A stretch of 64,000 nt of DNA from Blastomonas sp. AAP53 (GTDB lineage Bacteria > Pseudomonadota > Alphaproteobacteria > Sphingomonadales > Sphingomonadaceae): assembly GCF_000331245.1 (NCBI RefSeq), contig NZ_ANFZ01000019.1:1-64000 (forward strand). The letters are read 5' to 3'. The translations under genes were made by a program, and so were the position numbers. Below, one piece after another: positions 16,597 through 26,081 of the stretch; the first letter of the stretch is position 1, and every line of letters starts with the position of its first letter. Under the pieces are notes generated by a model. It ran no database searches and was not told the DNA's origin. It was given only the letters and a program-made list of their open reading frames with translations.

Positions 16597-19325
16597 CGAC
16601 AGCCTCCCGGTTGCTGCAGCGCTCCAGGGTCCAGCGCCAGCGGCCCGACCTGATCGATGGCAAGGCGGCTCACCGAGCCGCTGCTGCGCGCCGCGCGGCA
16701 CTGGCCCGCCAGCACGCCCGCGGCATCGCCAAAGCTGATATCGGGCGTGTCGATGCCGCTGCTGACATTGCCGACCTGGCTGTCGACCACCAGATCGCCA
16801 TCGACCAGCAACAGGTTGCTGCTGTCGGCTGAACGGATGAAGAAATCGGTGGCAAGTTGCACATTCGCGCCGCGTTGCTGCCCCAAGGCCTCGATCCGCG
16901 CGCCATCGGCGATCAGCGCATAGGGGCGGCTGATGACAATCCGGCCGCCGGTGCCCGGACCCGACGAGGTGGCGATCACCGCCGGGTTCGCCCCGCCGGC
17001 CAGTCTGAGCAGGCCGGTGTCCGGCAGCGCCAGCTCGATCTGCCCCGCAGCGCCGAGCATCGAACTGGTGGTGATCGTGCCGCCCGGCCCCAAGGTGATG
17101 CGTGGCGCGGAGACGGCGATCTTGCCTGCTGCGCCGCCTGTGCTGGCCATTGCGCCGTTGGTGCTGGCGATCTGGCTAGCGGTGACCGTGATGGAATCTT
17201 CGGCCAACAGCACAATATTTCCAGCGGTGGTTGCGTTCTGCGAGCCAGTCGTCACCTGCGCCCCGTCGGCGAGCGCGATATCGCGTCCAATCAGCACCAC
17301 CGTTCCGGCCTGCCCCGGCGCCAGGCTGGAGGCATCCGAGCTGATCCGGCTGCCCTGCCCCAGCATGATCCGCTCCGCCAGCAAGGTCACCGCGCCCGCA
17401 TCGCCAAAGCCTTCGGTCGCTGTCGAGATCGTCCCCTCGGTGATCGCCAGCATTTGGCCTGCGTCGATGGTGATGGTGCCCGCCCGGCCCGGGCCCGGCG
17501 TGACGATGAACGAGCCTCTTTCCTCATCGACCAGGTTGAGCGCCAGCGCCGCCGATGAAATGCTGCCGCCATCCGCGATCGTCATCTGATCTGCGCGAAT
17601 GACGATGTCCCCGGCATTGCCGAAGCTGGTGGAAGAGGTCGAGATGCTGGTGCCCCTGCCGATGACATCGAGCTTCCCGGTTTCAATCAGGATCCGGCCC
17701 GCGGACCCTGTATAATCGTTGATGTCCTCGATTTCCTGGGGCCGCGGGATCCGTGTCGCGGACGATATCGTGGGGCCGCCCATAGTGTTGATCATCCGGA
17801 TCGCGCCTGCACGAATGGAAATCGCTCCCGCGTCGCCCAGCCCCTCGCTGATCGACTGGATGCCGCCAAAGCCATCCAGTTCGAGCAATCCGCCGACCGT
17901 GATGTCGATCGGCCCAGCCGCAGTCGCGGTTTCGGTACGCGTGGATATCCGACCCAATGTGATCTTCATCGAGCCAGCACGGATCGTGATCGATCCCGGA
18001 CCAGATGCATTCGGGGCCTGATTTTCGGCCAGGATTAGCCCGGTGGTATCCATGAAAAGTCGACCAGCATCGATGACGATGTTACCCGTCGTGCCCACGA
18101 GCTGCCCATCGAAATCGGACAGAGTGGTGCTGATCAGACCGATCTCGACGATCTCTACCAGATCTGCGCGGACGTGGATGTTCCCGACCGACCGGCCAGG
18201 TGCCGAGCTGCCGCGCGCCTCAATAGTGCCGCCTTCGACCAGCAGATGCTGCGTGTTGAGCCGGATGGCACCACCGCCACCTTCGATGGTGCTCACAATG
18301 CTGATGGAGCCCATTGGTCTAACGATGATCTGGTTCGCATCGATGCGCATGTCACCGCCGAGCTCGTCGACACCCGGCAGGCTGGCAACCCTTAGATCGC
18401 CGTCGACTACCTCAAGCCGGTTGGCCACCACCCGCAAAGCGGGGCTGGGTGATTGCTGCGCGAGGACCTCGATCGTTCCACGATCCGCGAGCAGGATTTC
18501 GCCAGCCGCTAGGTCAAGGCGACCGCCTCCCTCACCATCCGCGAGAATCGACCCGCCGAAAATCCGGATGCTGCCGCTCAGGGCTGTGGAAGTCATGCCT
18601 GGGCCCAATGGCAGATCGGTCACACCCCCGCCCACAGTGGCGACAGACATCCGTTCGGCGGTGACGAAGGTATCGAACACGACGATGTCGCTGGCGCTGA
18701 GCGTCAGATGTCCAGCGCGTATTCCGAAGATGAAATCATCCGACGCGTCGAGCCTTGTGGTGAAAATCGGCTGGTTGTTGCCCAGAAAGCCGAAGCGTGC
18801 GGGCTCTGCCATGCTGAAGGTCGATCCCGATGCCGTGCCCGAGACCAGCACACTGCCATCGGCAAATCCCAGCTGCTGCGCGGTCGAAAAGTGCGCGGTG
18901 CCGCCGACATCAACGAATGCGCCATCACCAAAGACGATGCCTGCCGGGTTGATGAAATAGAAGTCGGCGCCCGGCATCGCGCTCGCATCAATCGTCCCGG
19001 CGATGAACGATTGCTCGCCGCCAGTAACCCGGTTGATGACGTTGCGGATAGTGAGTGCATCGCTTGCGCTCCAGCGAGCAATGTCGCCGGGGCCGATGTT
19101 GAAGCGGGCAAAGCTGTGGAACAGGTTGTCGCCTGCGCGCACCCCGCCGCCGATGGTGGTGGTTACGCCGTCGGTGGTCGTGGTCGTGCCGGTCGAGAGG
19201 GCAGGCAGCGTATCAGGGGTGATCGTGGTCGCTGGCGCCATTGCCTCCTGCGCCGTTGCGGGCGCCGGAGACGCTGCGCCCGCAATCAGCGCCAGCAGCG
19301 CACAGCCGATCCACCAGGGCCTCAT
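16593..19325 (-). CDS. Two-partner secretion exoprotein TpsA (filamentous haemagglutinin N-terminal domain)
   Basis: A 910-residue secreted protein. A signal peptide (cleavage near ATAQ) is followed by the TPS/haemagg_act domain with the hallmarks NRVTGGEQSFIAGTI and FINPAGIVFGDGAFVDVGG. The rest is a repetitive, Ser/Thr/Gly-rich right-handed beta-helix (repeated GDAGAISIRAG-like turns). It is small for a TpsA. The mature part appears to contain only two cysteines, C876 and C909, both near the C-terminus; in HMW1-type adhesins a C-terminal cysteine pair keeps the protein on the cell surface. It overlaps both neighbours by four bases (CHAT gene upstream, TpsB downstream). An adhesin or matrix role is likely but unproven. 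Confidence 0.9.
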   Translation of the reverse strand: MRPWWIGCALLALIAGAASPAPATAQEAMAPATTITPDTLPALSTGTTTTTDGVTTTIGGGVRAGDNLFHSFARFNIGPGDIARWSASDALTIRNVINRVTGGEQSFIAGTIDASAMPGADFYFINPAGIVFGDGAFVDVGGTAHFSTAQQLGFADGSVLVSGTASGSTFSMAEPARFGFLGNNQPIFTTRLDASDDFIFGIRAGHLTLSASDIVVFDTFVTAERMSVATVGGGVTDLPLGPGMTSTALSGSIRIFGGSILADGEGGGRLDLAAGEILLADRGTIEVLAQQSPSPALRVVANRLEVVDGDLRVASLPGVDELGGDMRIDANQIIVRPMGSISIVSTIEGGGGAIRLNTQHLLVEGGTIEARGSSAPGRSVGNIHVRADLVEIVEIGLISTTLSDFDGQLVGTTGNIVIDAGRLFMDTTGLILAENQAPNASGPGSITIRAGSMKITLGRISTRTETATAAGPIDITVGGLLELDGFGGIQSISEGLGDAGAISIRAGAIRMINTMGGPTISSATRIPRPQEIEDINDYTGSAGRILIETGKLDVIGRGTSISTSSTSFGNAGDIVIRADQMTIADGGSISSAALALNLVDEERGSFIVTPGPGRAGTITIDAGQMLAITEGTISTATEGFGDAGAVTLLAERIMLGQGSRISSDASSLAPGQAGTVVLIGRDIALADGAQVTTGSQNATTAGNIVLLAEDSITVTASQIASTNGAMASTGGAAGKIAVSAPRITLGPGGTITTSSMLGAAGQIELALPDTGLLRLAGGANPAVIATSSGPGTGGRIVISRPYALIADGARIEALGQQRGANVQLATDFFIRSADSSNLLLVDGDLVVDSQVGNVSSGIDTPDISFGDAAGVLAGQCRAARSSGSVSRLAIDQVGPLALDPGALQQPGGCR

Positions 19326-21619
19326 CGCCAGCTCCCCACCATCGTAAACGCACTCCAGATGCCCGGATCAGTCCATTGGCCATCCGCGCCACGGGCCAGT
19401 TCGATCTGCGCCAGTTGCAGCGACCGCGCCCGCCCCTCACCGCGTCGGTAATGGGTGTAGAAGGCTTCCATCAGCGCCGCAGTCCCGGCATCGCTCACCT
19501 CCCAGAGCGACGCCAGAGCACTTGCCGCACCGGCCTCCACCGCCGCACCGGCCAGCCCCATCGCCTGGTCGTCATCGCCCACGGCAGTCTCGCACGCACT
19601 CAGCACCAGCAGCTGCAGCCCTTGCCCGCGCAGCTGATTGGTGCTGAGCATCGCGCGCAAGTCCGGCAGCGTGATCGCCTCGCCATTGGCGACGATGAAC
19701 GATCGTTCGGTGCGCCCGTTGAACGCGGCATGGGTGGCCAGATGCAGCACCGACGCGGGTCGCTTCGCCAGGGCCGATGCCAGATCGGCGCGATTGAAAT
19801 CGGTGAGCAGAATGCCATCGCGCCCCGCTGCCATCGCCGCCTCGGAGGCAGTTCCCTCCAGCCGGGTGAAGCGGCCAACGGGAAGCTCCAGCGCCTTCTC
19901 GAGCGAGGCGGCGATGATCTGCGGATCGGTATCGCGCGTGCCCGGCGCGGCAAAGCTGAGCGCAGGCACGACCGCCAGTTGCGCCTGCTCCATCAGGAAC
20001 TTGCCCTGCGCGTCCATCAGCGCGGCAAAGCTGATCTGGCGCAGCGGTCCATCGGGCACGATCACCAGCGTGCCTCCCGGCTTGAGCTGCCCTGCGATCG
20101 GGGCGATCAGCGCCGCGTACAATGCGCGCGATGCCGCCTCCCAGGCGTTGCTCTCGCCGCTCAACGATGCGGTCATCGCCTGCGCGAGCGCGGCGATCTG
20201 CGCGCGGTTGATCGAGCGATCGGGGGGCATCCGTCGATAGCCCAAAGCCTTGGCATCCCCCGTCGCATAGAGCAGTTCGACCCGGTCCTCGAGCAGCAGG
20301 GGGTAGAGCAGCACCTCGCCCGGCTGCAGATCGGCAGGGGTAACCGGATTGCGCAGCGGCACGCATTCGGCGCCCAGGCTGTTTTGCAGTTCAGCCGAAC
20401 GATAGGCCTCCGCAATCCGCTGCGCCTGGGCCAGCGTGCCCGCATCGTCGCCCGCGAATGCCAGCGTCGTTCCGATCGCGCGTTCGAACACCGGGCGCAC
20501 GAGCAGATCGAAACGGCTTTCCTCGGTCAGAGGATCAACCGGCATCAGCACGGTGCGCACCCGTTCGAGGGCGCGATAGGCGGCGAGCACATGCGCGCTC
20601 GCGCGATCAGGCTCGGCATCGGCGAGCAGCAGCATGTAGTGCGGCAGGTGCTGCGGCAGCGGCTTCTGGCTTTCCAGAAAGACTGCACGGCGCAGGTGCC
20701 CGCGCGCCTGCGCCGCATCACCCCGCGCCTGCGCAATCCGACCTTGCAGCGCGGCGAACGCAGCCGGATCGCCAGCGCCTCGTTTAACCATGAAGGTTGA
20801 CTCAGCCGCCGCATTGGCAACCATATCAGTTGCACACAGACCCGCGTCGCACGCCAGCATCAACAGCGCCTGCTCCAGTGCCCAGCGACGCTGCGCGTCT
20901 GTGATCCTCGCAGTCGCGGCCAAGCCTGTGGCCAGCCGTGGTGCCACATTGCCCTTGCGCGCCTTTTCCAGCCGCGCCAGCCGCAGCGACGCCAGCGCGG
21001 TGAGCTCAGCATCATCGGCGCGAACGGCTCGGTCGAGCGCGCAGGCGAATGCCACTTCAAGCCGCCGACCTTCGCCTTCGTTCTCGCTGGCGGAACAGCC
21101 CGCCGCAGTCAGCACAGCGGACACACTGGCCGATCTGCGCCGCGTTCCGACCGTGCTCGGCGGAGCGCCACCTGCGAGCGCCAGCGCTGCCTCCCATGCC
21201 GCCCGCGCAGCCAGCGGCGCATCCCCTGCGCGGTCGGCCAGCGCCATCGCTGTCCGCAGAAAGTCCTGCGCCCGCGACTGGCTTCCCGATGGCGCCCGGC
21301 GCATCGCTTCGCCTGCAACCAGGCAGTACTCGGCCAGCGCGCGATCCCCGGCGGATTGCGTAGCGGCGACGGGCGGCGGGCCATCGCCTGGCCGACCGAC
21401 GGGCACCAGCAGCACTGCTAACGCATCATCCACCGCCGAATCTGTGCCGCCGCGCATCAACGCGCGCGCACGCGCTGCGCGCTCGGTTGCCATGGGGAAC
21501 GCAGGCAGTGCGGGTGCCTCGGCAGAACCGCCGCAATAGGCCACAGCCTCCGGCACGCTGGCACCAGCGCTATCGGACGTGGCAAGGGCCAGCGCCAATC
21601 CCAGAGTCTCAACCCACAT
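19322..21619 (-). CDS. CHAT-domain (caspase-like) protein encoded with a two-partner secretion pair
   Basis: A 765-residue protein. The last third is a CHAT domain of the caspase/separase clan: the catalytic histidine lies in LHLATHAAF (about H630) and the cysteine in LVLSACETAVG (about C676), followed by ALASLWEVSDAGTAALMEAFY typical of the family. The first two thirds are alanine-rich helices, probably degenerate TPR-like repeats. The N-terminus (LGLALALATSDSAGAS) is hydrophobic but lacks positive charges, so export to the periplasm is possible but unclear. It overlaps tpsA by four bases (ATGA) and is first in the operon. Proteolytic processing of TpsA is an attractive but unproven role. 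Confidence 0.87.
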   Translation of the reverse strand: MWVETLGLALALATSDSAGASVPEAVAYCGGSAEAPALPAFPMATERAARARALMRGGTDSAVDDALAVLLVPVGRPGDGPPPVAATQSAGDRALAEYCLVAGEAMRRAPSGSQSRAQDFLRTAMALADRAGDAPLAARAAWEAALALAGGAPPSTVGTRRRSASVSAVLTAAGCSASENEGEGRRLEVAFACALDRAVRADDAELTALASLRLARLEKARKGNVAPRLATGLAATARITDAQRRWALEQALLMLACDAGLCATDMVANAAAESTFMVKRGAGDPAAFAALQGRIAQARGDAAQARGHLRRAVFLESQKPLPQHLPHYMLLLADAEPDRASAHVLAAYRALERVRTVLMPVDPLTEESRFDLLVRPVFERAIGTTLAFAGDDAGTLAQAQRIAEAYRSAELQNSLGAECVPLRNPVTPADLQPGEVLLYPLLLEDRVELLYATGDAKALGYRRMPPDRSINRAQIAALAQAMTASLSGESNAWEAASRALYAALIAPIAGQLKPGGTLVIVPDGPLRQISFAALMDAQGKFLMEQAQLAVVPALSFAAPGTRDTDPQIIAASLEKALELPVGRFTRLEGTASEAAMAAGRDGILLTDFNRADLASALAKRPASVLHLATHAAFNGRTERSFIVANGEAITLPDLRAMLSTNQLRGQGLQLLVLSACETAVGDDDQAMGLAGAAVEAGAASALASLWEVSDAGTAALMEAFYTHYRRGEGRARSLQLAQIELARGADGQWTDPGIWSAFTMVGSWR

Positions 21620-21682
21620 GATGCCTGGCCCCAGCCTTCTAACAGATTGCAGGATAACCGGATTTCGCAGGCAATTGAACGG

Positions 21683-24304
21683 CTATTGCGCAGCGTCGCT
21701 CGCCAGCCCCTTGAGCCGGTACAATGCCTCCAGCGCATCGCGCGGGCTCAGGTTATCGACATCGATCCCGGCCAGCGCCTCGCGCAACGCATCGACGGGC
21801 TCGGGCTCCTTGGCCAGCGCGGCGGCGAACAGCGGCAGATCGTCGAGCCCCGCTGCGAGCCCGCCGGTCGCCTGACGCCCGGCCTCGAGCTTGGCGAGCA
21901 CCGCCTTCGCCCGCGCCACCACCACCGGGGGAACCCCCGCCAGCTTGGCGACGGCGAGGCCATAGCTGCGATCTGCCGGGCCATCGGCGAGCTCGTGCAG
22001 CAGCACCAGATCGCCCTTCCATTCGCGTGCGCGGACATGGTGCAGCGACAGCGCATCGAGCCGGTCGGTCAGCCGCGTGAGCTCGTGATAGTGCGTCGCG
22101 AACAGGCAGCGGCAGCGGTTGGTGTCATGCACCGCCTCGGCAATTGCCCAGGCCAAGGCGAGCCCGTCATAGGTCGATGTCCCCCGCCCGACCTCGTCGA
22201 GAATGACGAACGAGCGTTCGGTCGCCTGGGAGAGGATCGCGGCAGTCTCGACCATCTCGACCATGAAGGTCGACCGGCCCCGCGCCAGATTGTCCGATGC
22301 GCCCACCCGGCTGAACAACCGGTCGACGATGCCGATCCGTGCCGAGCGGGCTGGAACGAACGCGCCTGCCTGCGCGAGCAGCACGATCAAAGCGGTCTGG
22401 CGCAGGAAGGTCGACTTACCGCCCATGTTGGGGCCGGAGACCAGCCAGAGCCGGTCGCGCTCGGACAGCGTGGCATCATTGGCGACGAACGCCTGGCCTG
22501 CCTTGCGCAGTGCCGCCTCGACCACCGGATGCCGACCGCCTGCGATTGCGATGCAAGGCTCGTCGGTCAGTTCGGGGCAGGTGAAATCGCCTTCCGCCGC
22601 CATCGCGGCATGGGCCGCGGCGACATCGATCCGGGCGAGCGCGGCAGCCGTCCGCGCGATCGCTTCGCGCGCAGCGACGACCTCTTCGCACAACGCTTCG
22701 AAATGCGCCTCTTCCGCCGCCTGCGCATGGCCGCCCGATTGCGCGATCCGCATCGCCTCGTCGTGCAGCGCGGGCGAGTTGAACCGCACCGCGCCCGCCA
22801 TCGTCTGGCGATGGGCGAAGCCGCTGTCGGGCTTCATCAGCGCATCGGCGCGCGCGGCGGGCACCTCAATGAAATAGCCAAGCACCGCGTTGTGCCGGAT
22901 CTTGAGCGCCTGCACGCCGGTCGCCGCCTTGTAGTCCGCCTCGAGCGCAGCAATTGCGCGGCGGGCGTTGCCCGATGTATCGCGCAAGGCATCGAGCGCG
23001 GCATCATAGCCACGCGCGATATAGCCGCCCTGTTGGCGCTCGGTGGGCGGACTTTCGACCAGGGCGCGGGCCAGATGCTCGACCAGCGCGCCATGGCCCT
23101 GCATGTCGGGGAGCAATGCCTTGAGCAGAGGCGGCAGGTCATCGCCGCGCCCCAGACGTTCGCGCAGGGTCCGCGCCGCGCTCAGCCCATCGCGCAGCTG
23201 CCCCAGGTCGCGCGGAGACCCACGTCCGGCGACCACCCGGCCCAATGCGCGCGCCAGATCGGAGATGGCCTTCAACGCCTCGCGCACGCTGTCGCGGCGC
23301 AGCGAATCCTCGTGAAACCACTGGACGAGCGCCAGCCGGTCGCGGATCGCGGCAATGTCGGTCAGCGGCGCGCCGAGATCGCTCGCGAGCAGCCGGGCGC
23401 CTGCGCCAGTGACGGTGCGGTCGATCGCATGCACCAAGGATCCTGCACGCCCGCCCTGCTGGCTGGTGAGGATTTCCAGGCTCTCGCGCGTCGCTGCATC
23501 GACCGCCATATGCTGCGCAACCTCATGCCTGCGCGGCGGAGCGAGGAACGGCATTTTGCCGCGCGAGACATGCTCGAGATACGCCATCAGCCCGCCCGCT
23601 GCGGCAAGCTCCGCTCGGCTGAAATTGCCGAAGCCGTCGAGCGTCGCGACGCCGAAATGCGCCTTCAGCCGCTTTTCGCCCTCGATGCTGCTGAACGCGC
23701 CTGCCGGGCGCAGGATGGAATCATCGGTGAACGGATCGCTGCGGTCGGACTGGATCAGTTCGCTGGCCGCGAGCCGCGCGATCTCGGCGGACAGATCGGC
23801 CGCGCTCGCCTGCATCAGTTCGAACCGGCCGGTGGAGATATCGCACATCGCCAGGCCATAGCCGCCCTCGGCGCTGGCGAGCGCGACCAGCCGGTTTTCG
23901 GCGCGCGAATCGAGCAGCGATTCCTCGGTCAGCGTACCTGCAGTGACGAAGCGGACGATCGCGCGGGCCACGAGCGCCTTGGAACCGGCGCGTGCCTTGG
24001 CCTCCGCCGGCGTTTCGGTCTGTTCGGCAATCGCGACGCGGTGCCCCGCCTTGATCAGCCGCGCCAGATAGCCTTCCGCGCTGTGCACCGGCACGCCGCA
24101 CATCGGCACGGGATCGCCGCCATGCGCCCCACGCGCAGTCAGCGCGATGTCGAGCGTGGCCGCGGCGGCCTTGGCATCATCGAAGAACAATTCGAAGAAA
24201 TCGCCCATCCGGTAGAACAGCAGGCAATCGGGCGCCTCGGCCTTCAGCGCATGATATTGCGCCATCATCGGCGTGGGGGCGCTGTCGGAGGGTGATTGGC
24301 TCAT
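21683..24304 (-). CDS. mutS: DNA mismatch repair protein MutS
   Basis: An 873-residue MutS, normal for the family. The mismatch-reading Phe-x-Glu motif is in YRMGDFFELFF near residue 40, the connector, lever and clamp domains follow, and the ATPase has the Walker A GPNMGGKST and the signature VILDEVGRGTSTYDGLALAWA. The C-terminal helix-turn-helix dimerisation part is present. It recognises mismatches and recruits MutL after replication. The ATG at 24304 gives a typical N-terminus (PMMAQYHALK). The CHAT operon follows 63 bases downstream on the same strand, so read-through from mutS into it is possible. Confidence 0.98.
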   Translation of the reverse strand: MSQSPSDSAPTPMMAQYHALKAEAPDCLLFYRMGDFFELFFDDAKAAAATLDIALTARGAHGGDPVPMCGVPVHSAEGYLARLIKAGHRVAIAEQTETPAEAKARAGSKALVARAIVRFVTAGTLTEESLLDSRAENRLVALASAEGGYGLAMCDISTGRFELMQASAADLSAEIARLAASELIQSDRSDPFTDDSILRPAGAFSSIEGEKRLKAHFGVATLDGFGNFSRAELAAAGGLMAYLEHVSRGKMPFLAPPRRHEVAQHMAVDAATRESLEILTSQQGGRAGSLVHAIDRTVTGAGARLLASDLGAPLTDIAAIRDRLALVQWFHEDSLRRDSVREALKAISDLARALGRVVAGRGSPRDLGQLRDGLSAARTLRERLGRGDDLPPLLKALLPDMQGHGALVEHLARALVESPPTERQQGGYIARGYDAALDALRDTSGNARRAIAALEADYKAATGVQALKIRHNAVLGYFIEVPAARADALMKPDSGFAHRQTMAGAVRFNSPALHDEAMRIAQSGGHAQAAEEAHFEALCEEVVAAREAIARTAAALARIDVAAAHAAMAAEGDFTCPELTDEPCIAIAGGRHPVVEAALRKAGQAFVANDATLSERDRLWLVSGPNMGGKSTFLRQTALIVLLAQAGAFVPARSARIGIVDRLFSRVGASDNLARGRSTFMVEMVETAAILSQATERSFVILDEVGRGTSTYDGLALAWAIAEAVHDTNRCRCLFATHYHELTRLTDRLDALSLHHVRAREWKGDLVLLHELADGPADRSYGLAVAKLAGVPPVVVARAKAVLAKLEAGRQATGGLAAGLDDLPLFAAALAKEPEPVDALREALAGIDVDNLSPRDALEALYRLKGLASDAAQ

Positions 24305-24356
24305 CCGGCTTCAACTAGCCGACGGTGCCTGAGGGTGGAAGGGGCGAGTTCGCCTA

Positions 24357-24388
24357 AAATCCTCCCCCAGCTTGCTGGGGGAGGATTT
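24357..24388 (-). terminator. Perfect 14-bp hairpin terminator after the GMC oxidoreductase
   Basis: The arms AAATCCTCCCCCAG and CTGGGGGAGGATTT are perfectly complementary around a four-base loop. Read on the minus strand the stem runs into ATTTTAG, so it can end transcripts of the GMC gene, whose stop lies 10 bases away. The C-rich core resembles palindromes scattered between alphaproteobacterial genes, but only this copy was seen here. Confidence 0.7.
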
Positions 24389-24398
24389 ATGGGTTGCG

Positions 24399-26021
24399 TC
24401 AAGCCGCCACCATCGCTCCCACGCGCAGATCCTCCGCGACAAACGCGGCGCAGCGTTCACCGATCATGATGCTGGGCGCGTTGGTGTTGCCGCTGACGAT
24501 CTTGGGCATGATGCTGGCATCGGCGACATACAGCCCCTCGACACCGCGCAGCTTGAGTCGCGGATCGACGACGCTCGCCTCGTCCGACCCCATGCGGCAG
24601 GTACCCACCGGGTGGTAGACGGTGTCGGCGCGGTTGCGGATCTGCTCGTCGAGCGCCGCATCATCATACAGATCGATCGGATGGCGATCGACCGGCTCGT
24701 AATCCGACATCGGCGGCGTTTCGAAGATGCGGTGCATGAAGCGGACGCCTGCGCGCAGCACCGCCATGTCGCGGTCGTCGGCCAGGAAATTGGGGTCGAT
24801 CCGCGGGGGGGCTGCGGGATCGGCGCTGTTCAGCGTCACCGTGCCCTTGCTCTCGGGCCGCAGCACGCAGGCGTGGCACGAAAAGCCATGGCCCTTCACG
24901 TTCTCGCGGCCATGGTCTTCGAGCACCGCAGGCACGAAGTGGAACTGCACATCGGGCGCGGGCGCATCGGGCATCATCTTCCAGAAACCGCCAGCCTCCG
25001 CCCAGCAGGTGGTGAGGATGCCGGTGCGCTTGCGGCGATGCTCCAGCACCGCGCGCGCCATGCGCGTCACACCGGTGAGCGAACTGCCGAAGCTGTCGGT
25101 CGACTTGGTGGCAAAGCCCGAGACGTAATCGATGTGATCCTGCAGGTTCGCGCCCACCTCCGCACGATCGACCACGACAGAGACACCATGCTCCTTCAGC
25201 ATGCCGCCCGGGCCGATGCCCGACAGCTGCAGGATCTGCGGCGATCCGAAGGCGCCTGCAGAGAGTATCACGGCGCCGCGGGCGAACACCTGCACCACCT
25301 GGCCTGCGCGCTCGAACTCGACGCCGCGCGCGCGGCCGTTCTCGATGATGATCCGGCGGACCATCGCATGGGTGCGCACGTCCAGGTTCTTGCGGTCCGC
25401 AGCGGGTTCGACATAGGCGCGCGAGGCGCTCCAGCGTTCGCCGTCCTTCTGCGTCGTCTGGTAGATGCCAAAGCCTTCCTGCCTGGCCCCGTTGAAATCG
25501 GTGTTGAGCGGCAGCTGCAGTCGCCGCGCCGCCTCGACAAAGGCGTGGCTGCCGGGGTTGGCCCATTTCTGGTCGACCACCGACAGCGGGCCATCGCCGC
25601 CATGGTGCGCATCGAATTCCGCCGAAGAACCGGCGCGGGAATTGCCTTCCGAGCGGCGGAACCAGGGCAACACGTCCTTGTGGCTCCAGCCGGTCGCGCC
25701 CATGGCCTCCCAGTTGTCATAATCCCAGGCGTTGCCGCGGATATAGACCATCGCGTTGATCGCCGATGATCCGCCCAGCCCCTTGCCCCGTGGCTGATAG
25801 CCCGGGCGACCATTGAGGCCCGGCTGCGGCACAGTATCGAACTTCCAGTTGGTATTGGCAGGCAGGAACGGCATGAACCCCGGCGTTTTCACGCGAACGC
25901 CATTGTTGCGGCCCCCCGCCTCGATCAGGCAGACCGATAGCGAGGCATCCTCGCTGAGCCGCCCGGCGACCGCGCACCCTGCCGAACCGCCACCGATGAC
26001 GATGATGTCGTACTCGTTCAT
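24399..26021 (-). CDS. GMC-family FAD-dependent oxidoreductase (choline/alcohol dehydrogenase type)
   Basis: A 540-residue flavoprotein. The N-terminal dinucleotide fold [17 protein letters not shown], the GMC signature [17 protein letters not shown] near residue 80, the second signature [16 protein letters not shown] near 260, and the catalytic histidine region HPVGTCRMG near 475 are all present. It oxidises an alcohol to an aldehyde while reducing FAD. The ATG at 26021 follows a good AAGGAGAG ribosome-binding site; the longer frame upstream is not needed. It lies 60 bases downstream of a fatty acid hydroxylase-type gene on the same strand, so an alcohol made by that hydroxylase may be its substrate (inference). 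Confidence 0.9.
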   Translation of the reverse strand: MNEYDIIVIGGGSAGCAVAGRLSEDASLSVCLIEAGGRNNGVRVKTPGFMPFLPANTNWKFDTVPQPGLNGRPGYQPRGKGLGGSSAINAMVYIRGNAWDYDNWEAMGATGWSHKDVLPWFRRSEGNSRAGSSAEFDAHHGGDGPLSVVDQKWANPGSHAFVEAARRLQLPLNTDFNGARQEGFGIYQTTQKDGERWSASRAYVEPAADRKNLDVRTHAMVRRIIIENGRARGVEFERAGQVVQVFARGAVILSAGAFGSPQILQLSGIGPGGMLKEHGVSVVVDRAEVGANLQDHIDYVSGFATKSTDSFGSSLTGVTRMARAVLEHRRKRTGILTTCWAEAGGFWKMMPDAPAPDVQFHFVPAVLEDHGRENVKGHGFSCHACVLRPESKGTVTLNSADPAAPPRIDPNFLADDRDMAVLRAGVRFMHRIFETPPMSDYEPVDRHPIDLYDDAALDEQIRNRADTVYHPVGTCRMGSDEASVVDPRLKLRGVEGLYVADASIMPKIVSGNTNAPSIMIGERCAAFVAEDLRVGAMVAA

Positions 26022-26081
26022 GCTCTCTCCTTCGGGCTCTTTGGTGCGGCCCATGTGTTCAGATCATTTCAGGCAATCGGA

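Noticed and set aside
21647-24295. An 882-codon rightward frame opposite mutS
   Set aside because: A shadow of mutS on the other strand; the arginine/histidine-rich product has no recognisable domain, while mutS has all its motifs.
24357-24388. Treating the CCTCCCCCAG palindrome as a dispersed repeat (REP-like) element
   Set aside because: Only one copy was seen in the window, and its place after a stop codon with a T-tract explains it as a terminator.
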